Positions 1 through 5,687 of a stretch of 5,687 nucleotides of DNA are shown here, piece by piece (position 1 is the first letter of the stretch; each line of letters opens with the position of its first letter). The notes under the pieces were generated by a model. The model was given only the letters and a program-made list of their open reading frames with translations. It was not told where the DNA came from and made no database searches. This DNA comes from Sphingobacteriales bacterium (lineage in GTDB: Bacteria > Bacteroidota > Bacteroidia > Chitinophagales > Chitinophagaceae): positions 1-5,687 of the forward strand of contig JAHEFC010000278.1 in assembly GCA_024640385.1 (NCBI GenBank), written 5' to 3'. Made by a program: the position numbers and the translations under genes.

Positions 1-459
1 AGCAAGCCATTTATCATCTTCCAGTTCCTGGTGGTGAAACCCAATGAACACCAGGTGGAAGAAGTAAAGAAACTGGCCAGGGAGATCGGGGTGGATGATG
101 TCTGGTTCAAGACGGCGCAGGTCTATGATTATGAGAATGATCCTAACCAGCTGATCCCAATCACCGATAAGTACAGCCGTTATAAAAAAACTGCCGAAGG
201 GAAATATGTACCCAAAAACAAGATGGCCAATCATTGCTGGAAGCTCTGGCATGCCAATGTTATAACATGGGACGGACTGGTAGTACCCTGTTGTTTTGAT
301 AAAGACGCAGAGCATCAGCTGGGCGATCTGCGGAAAGAATCTTTCAGGGCTGCCTGGGACAATGAGAAATACAGAACATTCCGCAAACAGTTGATGAATA
401 GCCGGAAAAACATTGATATTTGTTCAAACTGCAGTGAAGGCACTAAAGTCTGGGGCTAA
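1..459 (+). CDS. Radical SAM/SPASM domain protein, C-terminal part (5' end outside window)
   Basis: The frame is open from base 1 and ends at TAA 457-459, leaving 152 residues. The ATG-like starts inside are not believed; the true start lies upstream. The first ~60 residues look like the end of a radical SAM barrel (strand FIIFQFLVV, then a helix and VDDVWFKTAQV). After a linker comes a SPASM/twitch-like Fe-S domain. It has C79 in HCW, the pattern DG-x3-PCC-FD with C97 and C98, then GDL, a Trp in AAWDNEKY, and a final C141-x2-C144. The CX3CX2C motif that binds the SAM cluster would be in the missing N-terminal part and cannot be checked. Family members use an auxiliary Fe-S cluster while modifying peptides or other substrates by radical chemistry; the substrate here is unknown. 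No precursor peptide gene is visible downstream. The next gene starts 11 nt after the stop, so co-transcription is likely. I am confident of the domain type, not of the reaction. Confidence 0.85.
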   Translation, partial: SKPFIIFQFLVVKPNEHQVEEVKKLAREIGVDDVWFKTAQVYDYENDPNQLIPITDKYSRYKKTAEGKYVPKNKMANHCWKLWHANVITWDGLVVPCCFDKDAEHQLGDLRKESFRAAWDNEKYRTFRKQLMNSRKNIDICSNCSEGTKVWG

Positions 460-470
460 CAAAAAAAATC

Positions 471-1535
471 GTGGAAAGAATAACAAGATTCAATAACAGG
501 ATCAGGCAGGTCATACTGCTGGTGATCATATTATTACTGGCCTTCCTGATCATCAAGGAGCTCTACATTTTTGTACCGGGATTTCTCGGGGCAGTAACAT
601 TATATATACTCACCCGCAGTTCTTACCTGAAACTGGTAAACGGGAAGAAATGGAGCCGTTCGGCAACTGCCCTGCTTTATATTATTCTCAGCATATTTTG
701 CATCCTCTTCCCCATGTTTTTCATTGTGAAACTGATGTTACCCAGGATCAGTGAAGTATTCACACATTCGGAAGAACTGATGAAAGGGTTGAATGAATTA
801 TCGGCCCAGGTTTACAATTATACAGGCACCCAGATCCTGACCAAGGAAAATATGGCTGCGGTGCAGAAAATGATGGCCAATTTTATCCCTACATTTCTTA
901 ACAGCTCCCTCAATATTCTGGGCAATCTTGCCATGGCTTTTTTTGTGATCTATTTCATGTATGTACATGGTGAAGACATGGAAGCTGCGATCAGGAGGTT
1001 CATTCCGTTACATGAAGACAGTGTAGAAAAACTGGCGGTAGAAACCATGAGCATGGTTCGGGCCAATGCCATCGGCATTCCATTGATCTCGCTGGTCCAG
1101 GGAGTATTTGCGGCTTTAGGGTATTGGATATTCGGACTGTCCGAATGGGGGCTTTGGGGTTTCCTCACGGGGGTGTTTGCATTTTTCCCGGTAATAGGGA
1201 CCACCCTGATCTGGGCACCGCTGGTCATCTTCCTATATGCCCAGGGCGCCACCTGGCAGGCCTCCGGTTTAATGATCTACAGCTTTGTTGTTACAGGAAA
1301 TGTAGATTACCTGTCCAGGGTAACTTTAATGAGGAAGATCGGAGATGTGCATCCGCTGATCACTATTCTCGGAATAATTGTTGGGCTTGGTCTTTTCGGA
1401 TTCATGGGATTTATCTTTGGACCCTTACTACTTTCATACCTTATCTTATTGACACGCATCTATACCAGTGAATTTGTGGAACACACCAATCATTCACATC
1501 CAAACGAATTGCATGAGCCTGGAGAAGGACATTAA
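471..1535 (+). CDS. AI-2E family transporter / polytopic membrane protein
   Basis: A 354-residue integral inner-membrane protein of the AI-2E (UPF0118, YdiK/PerM/TqsA-like) family, of normal family length. Hydrophobic segments lie at about residues 13-28, 30-48 and 64-88. A soluble, helix-rich loop follows at about 90-140, then membrane segments near 144-166 and 200-260. The conserved C-terminal block has GDVHPL at 291-296 and a Gly-rich stretch ending in FGPLL near 316-320. Family members export quorum signals, sodium or other small solutes; the substrate cannot be read from sequence, and most members have nothing to do with AI-2. The start is a GTG at 471 behind an A-rich stretch (461-468). 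It is chosen because the next in-frame Met is far downstream, beyond the first membrane segments. The last 18 residues form a hydrophilic tail with five His (338, 341, 343, 348, 354). The last 23 bases overlap the start of the MarR frame at 1513. Confidence 0.9.
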   Translation: MERITRFNNRIRQVILLVIILLLAFLIIKELYIFVPGFLGAVTLYILTRSSYLKLVNGKKWSRSATALLYIILSIFCILFPMFFIVKLMLPRISEVFTHSEELMKGLNELSAQVYNYTGTQILTKENMAAVQKMMANFIPTFLNSSLNILGNLAMAFFVIYFMYVHGEDMEAAIRRFIPLHEDSVEKLAVETMSMVRANAIGIPLISLVQGVFAALGYWIFGLSEWGLWGFLTGVFAFFPVIGTTLIWAPLVIFLYAQGATWQASGLMIYSFVVTGNVDYLSRVTLMRKIGDVHPLITILGIIVGLGLFGFMGFIFGPLLLSYLILLTRIYTSEFVEHTNHSHPNELHEPGEGH

Positions 1536-3150
1536 CCAACAGAAGTTCCGGAACGAGAAGCAGAAAGCCATCATCAACATCATCTACACGTATAACTGGG
1601 TGACTGAAAGACTGAGGCTGTTGCTGGAGTCGGAAGACCTCACTTTGCAGCAATATAATATACTGCGGATACTCCGTGGCAGTGCGCCCCAGCCTTTGTC
1701 TACCCTGCAGATCAGGGAACGCATGCTGGACAAGATGAGTGATACCAGCAGGATCGTGGACAGGCTTGTGCTGAAAGGACTGGTAAGCAAGAAGGCTTCT
1801 AAAACGGATAAGCGCCTGGTGGAAGTGCAGATCACAGAGAGGGGCAAGAAATTGCTGGCCAAGCTGGACCAGAAGAATCACCAGATGGATAATATTATCG
1901 GGCCGCTAAGTGATAAGGAAATGAAAACGTTGAATAAACTGCTTGACAAGATGCGGGCAGCGCCTGTGGTTTTGATCATGCTGATGCTCAGTTTTTTCGG
2001 ATTCGCCCAGCAGAGCCCTAAATATGAATTCCGTGCAGCCTGGATCGCTACAGTAGATAATATCGACTGGCCTTCGAAGAAAGGCCTGCCTGCCGATTCA
2101 CAAAGGGCAGAGTTCATCAGGATGATCGATATGCATAAACGCAACGGTATGAATGCACTGATCGTACAGATCAGGCCGGCCACGGATGCATTCTATCCTT
2201 CACCTTATGAACCCTGGAGTGAATGGCTGACAGGTAAGCAGGGAGTGCCTCCTTCGCCTTATTATGATCCGCTGGAATTCATGATAACGGAAACGCATAA
2301 GCGTGGAATGGAATTTCACGCCTGGTGCAATCCCTATCGGGCGGATTTTGCCATTGGTAAATCCTCCATTGCGCCAACGCACGTAACCCGGATCCATCCC
2401 GAGTGGTTCCTGGATTATGGCGGCAAGCGTTATTTTGATCCGGGTAATAAAGAAGTGCAGGATTTTGTGACAGAAGTGATCAGGGACATTGTGACAAGAT
2501 ATCCCGTAGACGGGCTTCATTTCGATGATTATTTTTATCCCTATAGAATCACGGGCAGGGAATTCCCTGATTCAGCGTCGTACAGGAAAAGCGGGATGTC
2601 TATGCCTAAGGATGACTGGCGCAGAAGCAATGTGGATTCTATTATTGTAATGCTTTCCCGCATGATCAGGAGTTCCAGGCCAACCTGTAAATTCGGCATT
2701 TCGCCTTTTGGAGTATGGAGGAATATTGATAAGGATCCGCGTGGAAGCAACACTAAGGCCGGTCAGACGAACTACGACGATCTTTATGCCGATATCCTGT
2801 TATGGCTGAAAGAAGGCTGGATCGATTATGTGGCGCCGCAGCTCTATTGGGAGTTTGGACATAAAGCGGCACCCTATGAAGTGTTGCTGGACTGGTGGAG
2901 CAAGAATACATTCGGCAAGCATTGTTATATAGGCCTGGGCATTTACCGTGCGGGTTCCAATGCGGCCTGGAAAGATTCAACCCTGCTGACCCGGCAGATC
3001 GAAGCGCTGCGAAAAACGCCCAATATCCAGGGCGCCATATTTTTCAGCAGCAAGAATTTCTATTCCAATCCCAATGGCTGGAGCGACAGCCTTCGTTTAA
3101 AATACTATGCCGAGCCGGCGGAAATTCCGCCAATGGATTGGATCAAATAA
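1513..3150 (+). CDS. MarR-family regulator fused in frame to a GHL10 (DUF187) family-10-like glycosyl hydrolase
   Basis: One uninterrupted frame of 545 residues from ATG 1513. The frame also opens at GTG 1468, but the 15 extra residues do not resemble MarR. Residues 1-148 are a complete MarR-type winged-helix protein: dimerisation helix ~10-38, QQYNILRILRG ~46-56, recognition helix DKMSDTSRIVDRL 73-85, wing SKKASKTDKRLVEVQIT 92-108, C-terminal helices to LLDKMR 143-148. In relatives I know, such proteins end here. Residues 147-165 then read as a signal peptide (MR, hydrophobic core, GFA before Q166). From 172 follows the hydrolase: EFRAAWIATVDNIDWP, VQIRPATDAFYPSPYEPWSEW, FHAWCNPYR, and DGLHFDDYFYPY at 333-344 with candidate catalytic or binding acids D338 and D339. 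The family includes E. coli YngK and DigH (YddW); DigH cleaves peptidoglycan glycan strands, so a cell-wall glycan is a plausible substrate. A cytoplasmic regulator and an exported enzyme should not normally share a chain. Tandem stops TAA TAG end the frame. Confidence 0.85.
   Translation: MSLEKDINQQKFRNEKQKAIINIIYTYNWVTERLRLLLESEDLTLQQYNILRILRGSAPQPLSTLQIRERMLDKMSDTSRIVDRLVLKGLVSKKASKTDKRLVEVQITERGKKLLAKLDQKNHQMDNIIGPLSDKEMKTLNKLLDKMRAAPVVLIMLMLSFFGFAQQSPKYEFRAAWIATVDNIDWPSKKGLPADSQRAEFIRMIDMHKRNGMNALIVQIRPATDAFYPSPYEPWSEWLTGKQGVPPSPYYDPLEFMITETHKRGMEFHAWCNPYRADFAIGKSSIAPTHVTRIHPEWFLDYGGKRYFDPGNKEVQDFVTEVIRDIVTRYPVDGLHFDDYFYPYRITGREFPDSASYRKSGMSMPKDDWRRSNVDSIIVMLSRMIRSSRPTCKFGISPFGVWRNIDKDPRGSNTKAGQTNYDDLYADILLWLKEGWIDYVAPQLYWEFGHKAAPYEVLLDWWSKNTFGKHCYIGLGIYRAGSNAAWKDSTLLTRQIEALRKTPNIQGAIFFSSKNFYSNPNGWSDSLRLKYYAEPAEIPPMDWIK
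1951..2007 (+). other. Internal ATG and signal peptide at the MarR/GHL10 junction
   Basis: ATG 1951 is in the frame of the fusion and encodes both Met147 of the MarR part and a plausible first Met of the hydrolase. Read from here, the protein has 399 residues, a normal length for a single-domain GHL10 enzyme. Its first 19 residues are a type I signal peptide: positive Arg2, hydrophobic core about residues 6-16, and GFA before Gln20 as the cleavage site. There is no lipobox Cys. No Shine-Dalgarno sequence precedes it, but the same is true of most starts in this window, so this does not argue against use. A second in-frame ATG at 1978 would remove the positive N-region and is less likely. Confidence 0.6.
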
Positions 3151-3151
3151 T

Positions 3152-3227
3152 AGAGAGTCAATGAGTCTGAAAGTCTGAGAGTAAGAAAGAATTCTGACTC
3201 TCTGACTCTCCGACTCTCTGTCTCTCT
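3152..3227. terminator. Long imperfect hairpin of 8-nt tandem units between convergent genes
   Basis: The left arm 3152-3182 and right arm 3197-3227 are inverted repeats of 31 nt that pair at about 25 positions, with a loop of 14 nt (3183-3196). Each arm is itself a run of 8-nt units: GAGTC-type on the left and TCTGACTC-type on the right (TCTGACTC twice, then TCCGACTC and TCTGTCTC). The hairpin starts one nucleotide after the TAA of the upstream plus-strand gene and ends inside the TAG of the minus-strand gene, so it fills the convergent gap exactly. The likely role is a bidirectional transcription terminator or 3'-end RNA stabiliser. There is no strong U-run after either arm, so it is not a textbook intrinsic terminator. 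Confidence 0.65.
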
Positions 3228-3522
3228 AATATTTCCCTTCCATCCTGTCCACATAGTCCAGGCTTCCCAACCTGAGACGTAACGGGATTCCTGATTTCTT
3301 TTCCAATTGGTATTCTTTCCGGCAAATGATCCCCTGCTTCAGTTCAAACTGATATGCCATGGGGTTCAGGGAGATATATTTGCCCGCTGGGGCTGATGGA
3401 AGCCTTAAACTATCTGTCTGGGGCCGGTATAAAATTTTTTTAACATTTTTTTGCTCCTGTGAAATGCCCGTCAGATGCAGTAAAATCAATGAAATAAGAA
3501 GAATAAAAAATCGTTGCGACAT
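3226..3522 (-). CDS. Small secreted protein of unknown function
   Basis: A 98-residue protein beginning with a clear type I signal peptide: MSQRFF, then the hydrophobic core [13 protein letters not shown], with probable cleavage around GIS and QEQ (residues ~20-22). The mature part is about 76 residues, basic, with a single Cys in [13 protein letters not shown]. It ends in the distinctive stretch [21 protein letters not shown] have seen similar C-termini (LRFRLG-x-LDYV-x-x-LEGK) in unnamed small proteins of Chitinophagaceae, which supports a real gene; this is recall, not a search. No enzymatic motif is visible. The start is the ATG complementary to 3520-3522, which puts the signal peptide at the extreme N-terminus. 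The gene is divergent from rpoN and convergent with the hydrolase gene, so it is probably transcribed alone from the 3523-3631 region. Export to the periplasm or beyond is likely; function unknown. Confidence 0.75.
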   Translation of the reverse strand: MSQRFFILLISLILLHLTGISQEQKNVKKILYRPQTDSLRLPSAPAGKYISLNPMAYQFELKQGIICRKEYQLEKKSGIPLRLRLGSLDYVDRMEGKY

Positions 3523-3631
3523 TTCATCTGATTTAATGTGTAGATTTACGGCTCGATTTTTGTGGCCTCGGCCGGCTTCCCCTGTAACCTCCTAAAATTA
3601 GTCTTTTTCTGGTGCAGTTTAGCCGGTCTAA
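3523..3631. promoter_or_regulatory. Divergent intergenic region, presumed promoters of rpoN and the small secreted protein gene
   Basis: These 109 nt lie between two genes pointing away from each other, so both promoters should be here. Matches to the Bacteroidota consensus (-7 TAnnTTTG) are weak. On the plus strand, GATTTTTG at 3555-3562 matches 7 of 8 positions. On the minus strand, TAATTTTA (complement of 3593-3600) also matches 7 of 8. Neither has a convincing TTG near -33. The middle holds a GC-rich stretch (about 3563-3576) unlike the AT-rich flanks. No riboswitch-like fold was recognised. Confidence 0.3.
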
Positions 3632-5140
3632 ATGATTGGACAGATTATGGCATTAGGGCAAAGTCTACAACAAAAACTCCTTCAGAAACTCTCTCCTCAG
3701 CAGATCCAGCTGATGAAGCTGTTACAGGTGCCTACTGCCAACCTGGAAGAACGTATCAAAGAAGAACTGGAAGAGAACCCCGCCCTTGAACAAAGCGAAG
3801 ATGTGCACGAGGAAGACGCAGAGCTGGTAGATGAATTCACTGGTGATGAGGATGGAGACGCAGAGGACCCTGAACTGGACGGCAGCCCCGATGAATACGA
3901 GAACCTGGATCTGAGTGAATACGTGAGTGATGAAGATGATATCGCCGAGTACAAACTGAAAGACGATAATTACCCCGAGCTCGACGAGAGCAGGACCATA
4001 CAAAACAGGATCGAAACCACTTTCCAGGATTATCTTCTTGAACAACTGGGCATGTTGAAAATGGAAGATGATCAGCGGCGGATCGCTGAGCAGATCGTTG
4101 GAAGCATTGACGACGATGGCTATCTGCGCCGCGAAACCAATTCCATTGTTGACGACCTGGCCTTCAGGCAGAATATCTCCACAACGGCCAAAGAAGTTGA
4201 AATGCTGATCCGGCAGATCCAGCAGTTCGATCCTCCCGGTATTGCCGCCAGGGATCTCCAGGAATGTTTGTTATTGCAGCTCTATCGTAAACAGGTCCAT
4301 AATAACGACGAAGCCATAGACCAGGCGATCAATATTTTAGAACACTATTTTGAGGAGTTCACCAAGAAACATTACGATAAGATCCAGCGGGGGCTTAACC
4401 TGACGGATGAAGACCTGAAGGCTGCGATCAACCAGATCATTAAGCTGTCGCCCAAGCCCGGGGGAAATATCGGCGAAAGCACGATAGACAGTTATATCAT
4501 CCCGGATTTCTTCATATATAATAATGGCGGTCAGCTCGAACTCACGCTGAATACCAAGAATGCACCCGACCTGAGGGTGAGTGAGGGGTACAGGGATATG
4601 TTGAAAGAATACGACCGGGGCAGCAAGAAAGACAAAAGGCAGAAAGAGGCCGTCATCTTCATCAAACAAAAGATCGACGCGGCGAAATGGTTCATCGATG
4701 CCATCAAGCAAAGGCAGCATACATTATATATCACCATGGAAGCCATCATGATGCACCAGGAAGAATTCTTCTTCACCGGTGATGAAACTTCCATGAGGCC
4801 CATGATCTTAAAAGATATTGCCGAAAAAACCGGGCTGGATATTTCTACGGTCAGCCGAGTTGCCAACAGCAAGTTTGTACAAACCGAGTTCGGTACTTAC
4901 AGGCTGAAATTCTTTTTCTCCGAATCGCTGAGTACAGACAGCGGTGAAGAAGTATCCACCCGCGAAGTGAAGAAGATCCTCAGCGATATGGTGGAAGGGG
5001 AGAGTAAGCGCAAACCCCTGAGCGATGAGAAACTCACCGAAATGCTTATCGAAAAAGGGTATAATATTGCACGTCGTACAGTAGCCAAGTACCGGGAGCA
5101 ACTGAATATCCCTGTTGCCAGGCTCCGCAAAGAACTATGA
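3632..5140 (+). CDS. rpoN: RNA polymerase sigma-54 factor RpoN
   Basis: 502 residues, full length for sigma-54. Region I is at the N-terminus (GQSLQQKLLQKLSPQQIQLMKLL, then EERIKEELEENPALE to ~53); it contacts the AAA+ activator and holds the polymerase closed. Region II (about 55-120) is a long acidic linker, with roughly half its residues Asp or Glu. Region III follows with the core-binding domain (~125-330). Next come a helix-turn-helix at about 393-413 (LKDIAEKTGLDISTVSRVAN) and the RpoN box ARRTVAKYRE at 480-489, which reads the -24 element. All hallmarks are intact. The protein directs polymerase to -24/-12 promoters, which open only with an ATP-using activator; no such activator is in this window. 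The frame is closed by TAA 3629-3631 directly before ATG 3632. ATG 3647 (Met6, MALGQSLQQK) is an equally credible start. The stop is one nucleotide from the next start codon, implying co-transcription. Confidence 0.97.
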   Translation: MIGQIMALGQSLQQKLLQKLSPQQIQLMKLLQVPTANLEERIKEELEENPALEQSEDVHEEDAELVDEFTGDEDGDAEDPELDGSPDEYENLDLSEYVSDEDDIAEYKLKDDNYPELDESRTIQNRIETTFQDYLLEQLGMLKMEDDQRRIAEQIVGSIDDDGYLRRETNSIVDDLAFRQNISTTAKEVEMLIRQIQQFDPPGIAARDLQECLLLQLYRKQVHNNDEAIDQAINILEHYFEEFTKKHYDKIQRGLNLTDEDLKAAINQIIKLSPKPGGNIGESTIDSYIIPDFFIYNNGGQLELTLNTKNAPDLRVSEGYRDMLKEYDRGSKKDKRQKEAVIFIKQKIDAAKWFIDAIKQRQHTLYITMEAIMMHQEEFFFTGDETSMRPMILKDIAEKTGLDISTVSRVANSKFVQTEFGTYRLKFFFSESLSTDSGEEVSTREVKKILSDMVEGESKRKPLSDEKLTEMLIEKGYNIARRTVAKYREQLNIPVARLRKEL

Positions 5141-5141
5141 T

Positions 5142-5687
5142 ATGAGGCAAACCCTGAGTTATCCGGCCAGCTGGACTTTCATTGCCAGGCTGGTATCTTA
5201 TCTTTTCCATCCCCTGCTGGTGGGCGTGTATATGGCTGTGTACATGATCTATATCAACCCGGCCTATTTCAATTATATGGACCCGCGCGACAAATTACTG
5301 GCATTGGCAACGGTTTTCAATAACAATTTTATTTTCCCGCTGGTAGTGGTGCTGCTGTTGAAGGGGCTGGGCTTTTCCAAATCCATTTATCTTGATACGC
5401 AGAAAGAAAGGATCGTGCCCTATATGGCCAGCATCATTTTCTTTTTCTGGACCTGGTATGTTTTCTATAACCGCACTGACGTGGCACCTGCGATGAAAGA
5501 CATGCTGCAGGGTGTATTCTATGCTTCCATCATGGCCATGATCGCCAATATTTATTTCAAGATCAGCATGCATGCCATTGGCATGGGTGGATTGATAGGG
5601 ATGATGCTGATGGTAATGTTTGACGGGATGATGATGAGCGGACTTCCGTTTGTGGTTTCTATCCTGCTTACGGGCCTGGTAATGACG
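5142..5687 (+). CDS. Polytopic membrane protein, possibly PAP2-like (3' end outside window)
   Basis: ATG 5142 opens a frame that stays open to the window end, giving 182 residues with no stop. It starts one nucleotide after the rpoN stop, so it is almost certainly translated from the same message. Hydrophobic stretches lie at about residues 12-38, 53-77, 92-109, 122-138, 146-160 and 167-181, so it is an inner-membrane protein. FHPLLVG near residue 22 resembles the opening of unnamed Bacteroidota membrane proteins. K88-E-R90-IVP93-Y, followed after ~45 residues by KISMHAIGMGG (His144), loosely recalls the K/R-P and SGH motifs of PAP2 lipid phosphatases. The match is degenerate, and the third motif would be beyond the window. 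If it is PAP2-like, it may act on polyprenyl or phosphatidyl phosphates; otherwise the function is unknown. The coding region is notably Met-rich (for example MMLMVMFDGMMMSG). Confidence 0.8.
   Translation, partial: MRQTLSYPASWTFIARLVSYLFHPLLVGVYMAVYMIYINPAYFNYMDPRDKLLALATVFNNNFIFPLVVVLLLKGLGFSKSIYLDTQKERIVPYMASIIFFFWTWYVFYNRTDVAPAMKDMLQGVFYASIMAMIANIYFKISMHAIGMGGLIGMMLMVMFDGMMMSGLPFVVSILLTGLVMT

Noticed and set aside
950..1471. Open frames on both strands inside the AI-2E gene
   Set aside because: They lie within a clear transporter coding region and show no recognisable domain.
1468..1512. Upstream GTG as start of the MarR fusion
   Set aside because: It adds 15 residues that do not resemble MarR N-termini; ATG 1513 opens directly into MSLEKDINQQKFRNE, which does.
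3562..3578. Possible sigma-54 -24/-12 promoter before rpoN (TGGCCT...GGCTT)
   Set aside because: Only 9 nt separate the GG and GC instead of 10, and the TTGC element is absent.
3697..4045. Minus-strand open frames opposite the start of rpoN
   Set aside because: They are shadows: low-complexity Ser-rich or hydrophobic translations of the acidic Region II codons, inside a well-supported gene.
5295..5573. Minus-strand 92-residue open frame with many His and Asp residues
   Set aside because: It is antisense to the hydrophobic membrane protein; its His/Asp-rich composition reflects the Met, Ile and Val codons on the coding strand.

Overview
The window looks like ordinary chromosomal DNA from a member of the Bacteroidota, most likely the Chitinophagaceae. 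The reasons are the wording of the sigma-54 N-terminus, the MarR subtype, the absence of clear Shine-Dalgarno sequences before starts, and the small secreted protein of a kind I associate with that family. No phage, transposon, CRISPR, tRNA or rRNA was seen. The family assignment rests on my memory of related proteins, not on a search.

Layout. Positions 1-3150 hold a compact plus-strand gene run. It starts with the C-terminal part of a radical SAM/SPASM protein (1-459), followed after 11 nt by an AI-2E-family membrane protein (471-1535). A reading frame starting at 1513 overlaps the end of that gene. It encodes a complete MarR-type regulator and continues, with no stop codon, into a complete signal-peptide-bearing family-10-like glycosyl hydrolase (GHL10/DUF187), ending at 3150. 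A small minus-strand gene for a secreted 98-residue protein of unknown function (3226-3522) converges on it. A long imperfect hairpin built from 8-nt tandem units fills the 75-nt gap between the two stop codons. A 109-nt divergent intergenic region (3523-3631) separates the small gene from rpoN (3632-5140, sigma-54). rpoN is followed after one nucleotide by a polytopic membrane protein with degenerate PAP2-like motifs that runs off the window (5142-5687).

How the genes fit together. The first block is probably one transcription unit with tight spacing and overlaps, but no shared pathway is obvious. The second block is rpoN with its membrane-protein neighbour. The most unusual feature is the in-frame joining of a cytoplasmic DNA-binding regulator to an exported glycan hydrolase, with the hydrolase's signal peptide in the middle. 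It could be a real membrane-spanning regulator/enzyme, two products from one frame through an internal start at 1951, a signal-peptidase-split precursor, or a recent loss of the MarR stop codon. The sequence alone cannot decide between these.
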